DNA of 64,000 nucleotides. It comes from RGIG9041 sp045541455 (lineage in GTDB: Bacteria; Bacillota; Clostridia; Oscillospirales; QAKW01). How positions within the stretch are numbered: the first letter of the stretch is position 1; each line of letters begins with the position of its first letter. The notes below the pieces were generated by a model. It did not search any database. It had not been told where the DNA came from and saw nothing but the letters and a program-made list of their open reading frames with translations. The stretch is taken from assembly GCA_045541455.1 (NCBI GenBank), contig JAZQJA010000058.1:1-64000 (forward strand), given 5' to 3'. Of the stretch, positions 25,721-33,336 are shown one piece after another. The position numbers and the translations under genes were made by a program.

Positions 25721-27343
25721 ATGAAAATCGGTGATAAGATATTAAAGTTACGAACTGAATCGAATATTTCACAAGAACAGTTGGCAGAAAAAATTTCCGT
25801 TTCCAGACAGTCTGTTTCAAAATGGGAAATGAATCAGGCTCTTCCTCAAATAGATAAAATATTGCAAATTTGTGATCTGTTTGATATATCTATAGAAGAA
25901 TTGTTATATGAAAAATACGACAATGCTGATAAAAAGATTAGCCAGTCAAATCAGAATAAGTATTTTGGAACTGATGGTTTTAGAGGAGAAGCAAATGTTG
26001 ATCTTACACCAGAACATGCGTATAAAATCGGGAGATTTCTTGGTTGGTATTATTCATCTAAACTTTCGGGTTGCTCTAATGCTAATTATAAGCCAAAAAT
26101 AGTTGTTGGTAAAGACACTAGAAGATCAAGCTATATGCTTGAATATTCAATAGTTGCAGGTATAACTGCATCTGGCGCGGACGCTTATATGCTTCACGTC
26201 ACTACTACTCCCAGTGTATCTTATGTAACTAGATTAGATGGTTTTGATTGCGGGATTATGATTACTGCTTCTCATAACCCGTTTTATGATAATGGCATTA
26301 AAGTTATAAACCGATTTGGTGAAAAACTGGATGACGATGCAACTTTGCTTATAGAATGTTATATAGATGGCAACTTGAATGCTTTGGGTGTTAAGGGATC
26401 TGACTTGCCACTAGCATATAGAGAAAAACTTGGATGTATAGTTGACTATGTTGCGGGTAGAAACCGATATGTAGCATATCTTATTTCATTAGCATCTCAT
26501 TCTTATAAAAATTTGCGAATTGGTCTTGATTGTGCAAATGGAGCATCATGGTCAATTGCTAGGGCTGTTTTTGGTGCGTTGGGTGCTCAAACATATTTAA
26601 TTGGTGATGAGCCGGATGGAATTAATGTTAATTCGGATTGCGGCGCAACTAACTTAGAAAAACTATCTAAGCTTGTTAAAGAGCAGCATTTGGATATAGG
26701 TTTTGCATTTGACGGTGATGCAGACCGCTGTATTGCGGTGGATGAAAACGGGAATGTAGTAGATGGTGATGGTATACTTTATATTTTGGGAAAACGACTA
26801 AAATCAAGAGGTATGCTTAACGGAGATACGATAGTTTCTACTATTATGTCTAATAGCGGTCTTGGTACAAGTCTTGAAAAAATCGGTATTAAATGTGAGC
26901 AAACTACCGTTGGTGATAGATTTGTTTATGAATGTATGCAACAAAATGATTACGCTTTAGGTGGTGAGCACTCTGGACATATTATATTAAAAAAATATGC
27001 AACTACAGGAGATGGGCTTTTAACTGCTATAATGTTAACTGAGGAGTTGTGCGATACAAAACTTACATTGGGTGAACTGTCAGAACCTATAGTGTTGTAC
27101 CCGCAAATTACAAAGAATATTAAGGTGAATGATAAAGAGTTGGTATTGAAAGACGATGAGGTTCTGAGATCTGTTGATAATGTCAAAAAATATATCAAAG
27201 GTAAGGGGAGAGTACTTTTGAGAAAAAGCGGCACAGAACCGGTTATTCGTGTAATGGTTGAAACAGAGAGTATACAAAAATGCAAAGAATATGCAGATAC
27301 AATATTGGAAACGATTATTAAAAGAGGTTATAAGGTTGACTAA
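25721..27343 (+). CDS. glmM: Phosphoglucosamine mutase with N-terminal Cro/C1-type HTH domain
   Basis: Converts glucosamine-6-P to glucosamine-1-P for cell-wall UDP-GlcNAc. 540 residues, against about 450 in ordinary GlmM. Residues 1-65 are a SinR/Cro-like HTH (SQEQLAEKISVSRQSVSKWE); after a 15-residue linker the GlmM begins at YFGTDGFRG (81-89). The enzyme looks intact: phosphoserine loop TASHNP (Ser184), metal loop DGDADR (331-336), sugar loop GGEHSGH (414-420) and phosphate loop RKSGTEP (501-507). No in-frame start codon lies just before the GlmM part, so the fusion is obligatory. Start ATG with AAAGGAAAG upstream. The upstream dyad suggests self-binding. Confidence 0.92.
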   Translation: MKIGDKILKLRTESNISQEQLAEKISVSRQSVSKWEMNQALPQIDKILQICDLFDISIEELLYEKYDNADKKISQSNQNKYFGTDGFRGEANVDLTPEHAYKIGRFLGWYYSSKLSGCSNANYKPKIVVGKDTRRSSYMLEYSIVAGITASGADAYMLHVTTTPSVSYVTRLDGFDCGIMITASHNPFYDNGIKVINRFGEKLDDDATLLIECYIDGNLNALGVKGSDLPLAYREKLGCIVDYVAGRNRYVAYLISLASHSYKNLRIGLDCANGASWSIARAVFGALGAQTYLIGDEPDGINVNSDCGATNLEKLSKLVKEQHLDIGFAFDGDADRCIAVDENGNVVDGDGILYILGKRLKSRGMLNGDTIVSTIMSNSGLGTSLEKIGIKCEQTTVGDRFVYECMQQNDYALGGEHSGHIILKKYATTGDGLLTAIMLTEELCDTKLTLGELSEPIVLYPQITKNIKVNDKELVLKDDEVLRSVDNVKKYIKGKGRVLLRKSGTEPVIRVMVETESIQKCKEYADTILETIIKRGYKVD

Positions 27344-27391
27344 TTATCTAAAATTGTAGTGGATTATGGTAATATTAAACTTTATAAATCT

Positions 27392-27422
27392 AAAAAGGGA
27401 TACTATTGTAGTATCCCTTTTT
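27392..27422. terminator. Bidirectional terminator after glmM
   Basis: A 14-bp stem (27392-27405 with 27409-27422), loop TTG, with A- and T-runs for both convergent genes. Confidence 0.9.
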
Positions 27423-27424
27423 AA

Positions 27425-28072
27425 TTATAATATTAATTTTAATAGTTGTTCTGGCTTATCAATGATGATTTTAGCTCCATTGCTTTTTAGAAATTCTTTA
27501 TCTTTAAATCCCCAAGATACAGAAATACAATCAAGTCCTGCATTTTCAGCTGTTTCTATATCAACTTCTGAATCACCTATAAAAACTGCGTTATCTGGAG
27601 ATATACCTAGCAAATTTAATACTTCATTAACGCTATCAGGTGACGGCTTTTTGGCAATACCTTGTCGTTCTCCAACAGCAAAATCAAACATGCCATCGAA
27701 ATATTGCTTGCACAGTGCTTTCACACCGTAGTCAATTTTATTTGAAATAACAGCCGTTTTAACACCTGCATTACGCAAAGTTTGAATGGTTTCAGGTATT
27801 TTATTATATGGTGCTGTTAAATCGTTATTATGTATTCTGTAGTGCTCATTAAAATCATCATATACTTTTTTTAATATTTCTTCATCGGCATTTTTGGGCA
27901 GTGCTCTTTTAATAAGCATCATAACACCGTTTCCTACATAACTTGTAATTTCATCGGTTGTATGAATTGGCATAGAGTTTAGTTGTAAAGCATAGTTTAC
28001 GCTGTTAGCAATATCATCTATTGTATTTAAAATTGTTCCGTCTAGATCAAAAATTGCAAGATAATATTTCAT
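27425..28072 (-). CDS. HAD-family phosphatase, phosphoglycolate phosphatase-like
   Basis: 215 residues. HAD motif I FDLDGTI at residues 8-14, a helical cap, motif II ISNK near residue 112 and motif IV IGDSEVD near 165. Resembles Gph/PpaX enzymes, which dephosphorylate phosphoglycolate or pyrophosphate; the exact substrate is unclear. AAAGGAG ribosome binding site. Last gene of a minus-strand block with a second HAD gene 12 nt upstream. Confidence 0.85.
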   Translation of the reverse strand: MKYYLAIFDLDGTILNTIDDIANSVNYALQLNSMPIHTTDEITSYVGNGVMMLIKRALPKNADEEILKKVYDDFNEHYRIHNNDLTAPYNKIPETIQTLRNAGVKTAVISNKIDYGVKALCKQYFDGMFDFAVGERQGIAKKPSPDSVNEVLNLLGISPDNAVFIGDSEVDIETAENAGLDCISVSWGFKDKEFLKSNGAKIIIDKPEQLLKLIL

Positions 28073-28084
28073 AATTTATCTCCT

Positions 28085-28753
28085 TTATAATATATTGCTT
28101 ATTTCATCAAAACTTTTAATTGAATAATTAGCACAATTGGTTTTTTCGTTTCCAACGTAAATTGTTTTAAAGCCAAACTGTTTTCCGCCTTTAATATCTG
28201 CACTGATGCTATCACCAATAACTGCGACCTTTTCTTTATTTTTTTGTTTGATGTTGTCATAAACAAAATCAAAAAAACGTTGATCCGGTTTTGCATAGCC
28301 TATTTCTTCTGAAAGAAAAATATTTTTAAAGCAATCTTTTATACCCATTTTTTCGAGTTTATAATATTGAACATCTGTTGAACCGTTTGAAATGATATGT
28401 AAATTGTATTTTTTAAAAAGTAACATAATTGTATATACAGCGTTTTTTGTTTCTATTACGGTTTTTGAATATAATTTAAAATATTCCTTTGCAAATTTAA
28501 TGATGTTTAGTTTGTTCTCTATATCTTTGAATAATATTTCAAAACGCTTTATTCTAAGCACATCTTTCGTTATTTTTCCTTTTTCAAACTCAAGCCAAAG
28601 ACTTTCGTTTATTTGACTGTATTTATTTATTAAATCGTTTGAAAATTTAATGTCATACAGTTCAAACAACTTCTTTAAAGCTTGTCTTTCAACTTCTTTT
28701 GTGTCCGTTAATGTTCCGTCAATATCTATTAATAAATCGGTAAAACTTTGCAT
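28085..28753 (-). CDS. HAD-family hydrolase, YjjG nucleotidase-like
   Basis: 222 residues. Motif I LIDIDGTLTD near residue 8, motif II ISNGST near 118 and motif IV VIGDSISADIKGG near 172. The cap and the ADIKGG ending recall YjjG-type nucleotidases that clean non-canonical nucleotides. The stop lies 12 nt before the next HAD gene, and it starts 3 nt after the ABC-F gene, so the block is likely one transcript. Confidence 0.83.
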   Translation of the reverse strand: MQSFTDLLIDIDGTLTDTKEVERQALKKLFELYDIKFSNDLINKYSQINESLWLEFEKGKITKDVLRIKRFEILFKDIENKLNIIKFAKEYFKLYSKTVIETKNAVYTIMLLFKKYNLHIISNGSTDVQYYKLEKMGIKDCFKNIFLSEEIGYAKPDQRFFDFVYDNIKQKNKEKVAVIGDSISADIKGGKQFGFKTIYVGNEKTNCANYSIKSFDEISNIL

Positions 28754-28756
28754 AAA

Positions 28757-30616
28757 TTATTCCTCCGAAAGTTCTAGCCACTTTTCAGTTAGAGTGTCTA
28801 TCTGTTTTTTATTTTGTTCCAAACTATTGCATGCTTTTGATAATTCTTCATAATTAGTTGAGTTATGTAATATAAACTCCTCTAACTTACTGTTTTCCAG
28901 TTCTAATGCAGATATTTGCTTTTCGATACTTGAAATTTCATTTCTCTTTTTGGCTTGACTTGCTCTTTCCTCTTTACTTTTGTAGTTGTTTGGAACTTTA
29001 ACAGCGTTTTTTTCTTTTGACTTTTCATCAGTTGTGATAACTGAATCAAATTCTTTTTGGAATTCATCAAATTTACCGTTGAAAATTATTACTCTGGATT
29101 TTGACAAATAAACAATTTTGTCAGGCACAGTATTTAAAAAGTACCTGTCGTGAGAAATAATAAGTTCTGTTCCTGAAAAATCAAGTAATGCTTTTTCAAG
29201 CTTTTCCTTGCTCATCATATCTAGATGGTTTGTAGGCTCGTCCATCATTAATACGTTATTAAACTGCATTGTTAATTTTGCAAGCTGTAGTCTTGCCGAT
29301 TCGCCACCCGAAATATCGCCTACTTTTTTGTAAATGTCATCGGCGGTAAATAGGACGCTTGCAAGTGCAAAACGCACTTGGTTTTCGTTTAGGGAAGGGA
29401 AAGTGTCCCAAAACTCGTCTTTAACTGTTTTGCTTTGATCAGAGTATTTATGGTTTTGTTCATATACTCCAATTGAAACTTCTTTTCCCCAACGGAATTT
29501 GCCATCATACTCGATATGTTTACCCAGTAAAGTATTAAAAAGCGTTGTTTTTCCAATTCCGTTTTCGCCTATAAAAGCAATTTTTTCACCGTATTTAATA
29601 TCTAAATTAATATCTGTGATTAGTTTACGACCATCAATACTTAGCGACAGATTAAAGGATTTAAGAACATCAAACCAACTTTTGTTTGCAATTTTAAAAT
29701 TAATATTAATTTGTTTATTGTATTGCTGTGGTTTATTTATCTCTTCCATTTTTTCAAGTTCTTTTTGGCGGCTTTTTGCCATGGCAGAGGTTGATGCTCG
29801 TACTAAGTTTCTTGCAACATAATCTTTTAGTTTTTCTTGTCTTTCAATATATTCGTTATATTCTTTTTCTTTTTGTCTTAATACTTTTTTTTTTGTTTCT
29901 TTGAATTTAGTGTAGTTACCTTCATATTGAGTAATTTTACCAAATTCCATTTCCCAAATAGTATTACAAACTTTGTTGAGATAATATCTATCATGGGTTA
30001 CACTTATAACTGCACCCTTGTATTCACTTAAGTATTTTTCAAGCCAAGCAGACGTTGTGAAATCCAAATGGTTTGTAGGTTCGTCAAGTAATAACACATT
30101 ACAATCTGTCAGCAGCAATTTTGCAAGCGCAAGTCTTGTTCGTTCGCCTCCGCTAAGGGAACTGACCGTTTGCTCTCGTTGATGATATGTAAAGCCCATT
30201 CCGTTAAGAATGTAGTTGATTTTAAATTCAATATTATAGGCATCTTTGGAATTTATGTATGAAAGTAGTTTTTCGTATTCATATTTATTTGAATTGTTGC
30301 TAAGATCAATGCTTTCTAGTTTGTTGATAGCTTCTAGCTCTGCAGAAAACACTTTTTTCATTTCGTTATATACGGTTTCTTCACTTTCGACCAGGCTATT
30401 CTGTGTAAGGTATCCCACCTTTACAGATGGGTTTAAATATATTTCACCTGAATCGTATTGCTCAACACCTGAAATTATGTTGAGCAATGTTGTTTTACCT
30501 GCACCGTTAGCACCGATAATACCGATTCGTGAGTTGGACTTGATAATTCCGCTTGCCCCGTCTAGCACTAAATCTGAACCAAAATATTTTGTTATATCTT
30601 TAAAATTGATTATCAT
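28757..30616 (-). CDS. ABC-F family ATP-binding protein
   Basis: 619 residues, two ABC domains in one chain without membrane segments: Walker A GANGAGKTT and GENGIGKTT, signatures LSGGERTRLALAKLL and ISGGESARLQLAKL, both Walker B as DEPTNHLD. The charged linker (near 230-300) and a C-terminal coiled coil (about 550-619) fit the Uup/YdiF group acting on ribosomes. It is not possible to tell a housekeeping factor from an antibiotic-protection protein here. The start overlaps the upstream tepA-like gene by 17 nt. Confidence 0.9.
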   Translation of the reverse strand: MIINFKDITKYFGSDLVLDGASGIIKSNSRIGIIGANGAGKTTLLNIISGVEQYDSGEIYLNPSVKVGYLTQNSLVESEETVYNEMKKVFSAELEAINKLESIDLSNNSNKYEYEKLLSYINSKDAYNIEFKINYILNGMGFTYHQREQTVSSLSGGERTRLALAKLLLTDCNVLLLDEPTNHLDFTTSAWLEKYLSEYKGAVISVTHDRYYLNKVCNTIWEMEFGKITQYEGNYTKFKETKKKVLRQKEKEYNEYIERQEKLKDYVARNLVRASTSAMAKSRQKELEKMEEINKPQQYNKQININFKIANKSWFDVLKSFNLSLSIDGRKLITDINLDIKYGEKIAFIGENGIGKTTLFNTLLGKHIEYDGKFRWGKEVSIGVYEQNHKYSDQSKTVKDEFWDTFPSLNENQVRFALASVLFTADDIYKKVGDISGGESARLQLAKLTMQFNNVLMMDEPTNHLDMMSKEKLEKALLDFSGTELIISHDRYFLNTVPDKIVYLSKSRVIIFNGKFDEFQKEFDSVITTDEKSKEKNAVKVPNNYKSKEERASQAKKRNEISSIEKQISALELENSKLEEFILHNSTNYEELSKACNSLEQNKKQIDTLTEKWLELSEE

Positions 30617-31286
30617 ATTCTTTTCCTTGGTTACACATGGTTTTAAGTTCTGCTAATGCGTCTTTTAAACCACCAATTTTATCAATCAGGCCTTCATTTA
30701 CGGCTTGTTTGCCATCAAGTGTAGAACCGACATCTGTTACAAGTTCTCCTATATTTGACAATAATTCATTAAATCGTTTTTCTTTTATATTAGAGTTTGA
30801 AACAATAAAATCGGTAATTCTTTTTTGCATACGTTCAAAATTGTTAAAACTTTGGGGAACACCAATTATAACACCGTTTGTTCTGACCGGATGTATTGTC
30901 ATAGTTGCGCTGGGAACAATAAAAGAAATATCACTTGCTACAGCTAGCGGAACACCTATTGAATGTCCGCCACCCAAAACTATTGAAACAGTAGGTTTAC
31001 TCATCGAAGCTATCATTTCTGCAATTGCAAGTCCTGCTTCAACATCACCTCCCACAGTGTTGATTAATATTAAAACTCCCTTAATATCAGTGCTTTCTTC
31101 AATTTCAACCAATGCCGGTAAAATATGTTCGTATTTAGTAGTTTTGCTTTGATCGTTTAAAATAAAATGTCCTTCTATTTGCCCAATTATTGAAATCACT
31201 TCAATTCCGCTTTCTGATTTTATTGAGCCGAACTCTTTAATATCATCTATGGGAAGGTTTGTTCTTTCCTTATTATCGTCTTTCAT
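30600..31286 (-). CDS. tepA: ClpP-like serine protease, TepA family
   Basis: 228 residues. ClpP/crotonase fold with the oxyanion region NTVGGDVEAG, nucleophile Ser in GGGHSIGVPLA and catalytic His in MTIHPV. The layout matches TepA (translocation-enhancing protein), a cytoplasmic ClpP relative reported to aid protein export and spore development in Bacillus. Start placed at 31286 because GAGAGGAA is then about eight bases away; an ATG six bases earlier is too close to it. Overlaps the ABC-F gene start by 17 nt. Confidence 0.85.
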   Translation of the reverse strand: MKDDNKERTNLPIDDIKEFGSIKSESGIEVISIIGQIEGHFILNDQSKTTKYEHILPALVEIEESTDIKGVLILINTVGGDVEAGLAIAEMIASMSKPTVSIVLGGGHSIGVPLAVASDISFIVPSATMTIHPVRTNGVIIGVPQSFNNFERMQKRITDFIVSNSNIKEKRFNELLSNIGELVTDVGSTLDGKQAVNEGLIDKIGGLKDALAELKTMCNQGKEYDNQF

Positions 31287-31340
31287 TAACATTTCCTCTC
31301 TTTCTTAATTTTAGTATGTTAATGAAAAAACTTTGTATTC

Positions 31341-32297
31341 TCAAATTTCTTTTTTAATCTGTTCAAAAACTTGTTTACAATCGCTGTATGTTGAAACTGT
31401 GCAACTGATTTGTTTATATTTTGATGCGTTTTTGACACCTTTCAAATACCATAAAATATGTTTTCTAAACTCTTTTACGGCTAAGAATTCTCCTTTATCA
31501 TTAATTACATTTGAAAGATGCTCAAGAGCTATGTCAAATATTTCGAATGGAGTTATTTCAATCTTTTTAGTTAAATTGAAACCGGATTTTATTTGGTTAA
31601 AAACCAACGGATTTCCCATTGAAGCCCTTCCAACCATCAAACTGTGAGCACCTGTAAAATCAATGGTATCTTTTGCTGTTGTATAATCTATTATATCACC
31701 GTTTGCTATAACTGGTATTGTAACAGCTTCAACGACACTTTTAATTATGGACTTATCGGATTTGCCACTGTAAAATTGACTACGCGTTCTGCCATGAACA
31801 GTTAGATAGTCTGCACCGGCATTTTGACAAACTTTTGCGAATTCAACGGCGTTTAAATTATTTTCGTCAACTCCGGCACGGAATTTAATACTTACAGGTA
31901 TATCAGTGTTATCTTTTACCGACTTAATTATTTTAAATGCAGTTTCAGGTTGTTTCATCAAAGCACAACCATCGCCGTTATTAAAAATTTTCGGCGCCGG
32001 ACAACCCATATTGATATCAATAGACATAGGGGAATAATTATTGTTTATATATTCCGTTGCAACTTTAAAGCACTCCGGATCGTTACCGAAAATTTGCAAA
32101 GATATTGGTGTTTCATTATCAGTATATTTTAGTAGTTCATAAGATTTTTTATCTTTATAAAAAATACCTTTTGTACTAACCATTTCGGAATAAGTGATAT
32201 CAGCACCGTATTTTTTGCATATTTTTCTAAAACCGCTGTCGGTAACTCCAGCCATTGGTGCCAGTATAATAGATTGTTTTTTGAATGGAATTGGCAC
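31341..32297 (-). CDS. dusB: tRNA-dihydrouridine synthase
   Basis: FMN enzyme reducing uridines in the tRNA D-loop; 318 residues. LAPMAGVTDSGFR at the N-terminus, catalytic Cys in NMGCPAPKI near residue 90, and TVHGRTRSQFYSG and ANGDI for FMN and RNA contact. The GTG at 32297 is preferred because TAGGAG lies eight bases upstream and the family normally begins just before LAPMAGVTD; an ATG at 32336 has no ribosome binding site. It faces away from the tRNA cluster. Confidence 0.92.
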   Translation of the reverse strand: MPIPFKKQSIILAPMAGVTDSGFRKICKKYGADITYSEMVSTKGIFYKDKKSYELLKYTDNETPISLQIFGNDPECFKVATEYINNNYSPMSIDINMGCPAPKIFNNGDGCALMKQPETAFKIIKSVKDNTDIPVSIKFRAGVDENNLNAVEFAKVCQNAGADYLTVHGRTRSQFYSGKSDKSIIKSVVEAVTIPVIANGDIIDYTTAKDTIDFTGAHSLMVGRASMGNPLVFNQIKSGFNLTKKIEITPFEIFDIALEHLSNVINDKGEFLAVKEFRKHILWYLKGVKNASKYKQISCTVSTYSDCKQVFEQIKKEI

Positions 32298-32377
32298 AGC
32301 AATTACTCCTAAAATTCGTTTTGTATATTCTAACATAGAGATATAAAAAAGTAAATGAAAAAAATTTTAAAAAAGTG

Positions 32378-32406
32378 TTGACATTTCTAAATAATTGATG
32401 TATTAT
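32378..32406 (+). promoter_or_regulatory. Promoter of the tRNA Met-Glu-Val cluster
   Basis: TTGACA at 32378-32383 and TATTAT at 32401-32406, spacer 17 bp, about 57 bp before the first tRNA. Confidence 0.85.
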
Positions 32407-32463
32407 ATAAATCGTTCACGAGAAAAGGCTAAAAAATGCCGCTAAGTTACACAGTGAACATAT

Positions 32464-32540
32464 GGCGGCATAGCTCAGTTGGCTAGAGCATTCGGTTCAT
32501 ACCCGAAGTGTCGTTGGTTCAAATCCGACTGCCGCTACCA
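32464..32540 (+). tRNA. tRNA-Met (anticodon CAT)
   Basis: 77 nt with encoded CCA. Acceptor GGCGGCA/TGCCGCT and anticodon loop TTCATAC. The acceptor lacks the initiator signature (C1 mismatch), so elongator Met is likely; an Ile reader after lysidine modification cannot be excluded by eye. Confidence 0.93.
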
Positions 32541-32544
32541 AAAC

Positions 32545-32619
32545 GGCCTGTTGGTCAAGCGGTTAAGACACCGCCCTTTCACGGCGGTAACACGAGTTCG
32601 AATCTCGTACAGGTCACCA
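32545..32619 (+). tRNA. tRNA-Glu (anticodon TTC)
   Basis: 75 nt with encoded CCA. Acceptor GGCCTGT/ACAGGTC; anticodon loop CTTTCAC gives TTC. Four bases after tRNA-Met. Confidence 0.96.
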
Positions 32620-32622
32620 TTT

Positions 32623-32698
32623 GGAAGTTTAGCTCAGCTGGGAGAGCATCTGCCTTACAAGCAGAGGGTCAGCGGTTCGAGCCCGTTAACTTCCACCA
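32623..32698 (+). tRNA. tRNA-Val (anticodon TAC)
   Basis: 76 nt with encoded CCA. Acceptor GGAAGTT/AACTTCC; anticodon stem CTGCC/GGCAG-type with loop containing TAC. Three bases after tRNA-Glu. Confidence 0.96.
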
Positions 32699-32702
32699 TA
32701 AA

Positions 32703-32736
32703 AATAAAAACCCTAGCATTTGCTAGGGTTTTTATT
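32703..32736 (+). terminator. Terminator of the tRNA cluster
   Basis: A nearly perfect palindrome with 16-base arms (32703-32718 and 32721-32736), GC-rich CCCTAGC core and T-run. Confidence 0.9.
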
Positions 32737-32760
32737 TATTTTACAAAAACCATACGCTAA

Positions 32761-33099
32761 GTGTATGGCTTCAAAAAGCCTTTTGCCTATGATAAATCCT
32801 GCTGTAGCGATAGGATCCGCTTGTCAAGGGTACTGGCAAAGAAAAATTTAAGCTTATTTGAAAAAATAAAGCTTTATATTAATGATTTGCTAGCAAAACT
32901 AAAAGAGGCATATTATAATATAAAGCCTGATTCTGAAGCCGGAAAAAAAGTTCTTGAAATGAAAGACTGCGTAGAGAACCTTCACGATCTGTTGGATGAG
33001 GCTGCTCTTTCTGCAAGAGAAAATTTCCGAAACTTAAGTGGCATAAATAAAATAGAGGCTGACGGCAAAGTACCTCGTGCTAACCACACTTCTTCTTAA
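32761..33099 (+). pseudogene. Truncated remnant resembling the C-terminus of a phage/mobile-element protein
   Basis: An open frame of 112 codons beginning at GTG without a ribosome binding site, right after the tRNA terminator. From about residue 27 on (SLFEKIKLYINDLLAKLKEA ... SEAGKKVLEM) it is helical and charged and resembles the tail of very large proteins carried by gut prophages and conjugative elements; this is recalled by pattern, not searched. The first 25 residues look like chance reading. Position 3' of a tRNA gene, a common integration site, fits a leftover of a deleted element. It could also be a small native gene. Confidence 0.45.
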
Positions 33100-33168
33100 T
33101 GATTGTTATGATTGTTTTTTTCGAAAACAAAAGTTGAAGCTTGTTGTATAAGCACTAACTTTCACTAT

Positions 33169-33203
33169 AAAAGCTCCTTGAGTTTACTCAAGGAGCTTTT
33201 TCT
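33169..33203 (+). terminator. Terminator after the remnant frame
   Basis: A 15-bp stem (33169-33183 with 33186-33200) followed by T residues. The gap to recJ (33204-33336) is AT-rich with no other feature seen. Confidence 0.88.
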
Positions 33204-33336
33204 TTTACATAATACTAATTAACTTTAAATAAGTGACGAATAAGCGTTTGATTTAATAGATACCTTTTAATTTTTTTATTGATATCTTATTTATATAATG
33301 ATATAATAATTAATTATTAGTTATTATGGAGAATAT

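Noticed and set aside
30246..30656. 136-codon plus-strand frame opposite the ABC-F and tepA genes
   Set aside because: Antisense to two conserved overlapping genes with no ribosome binding site or domain.
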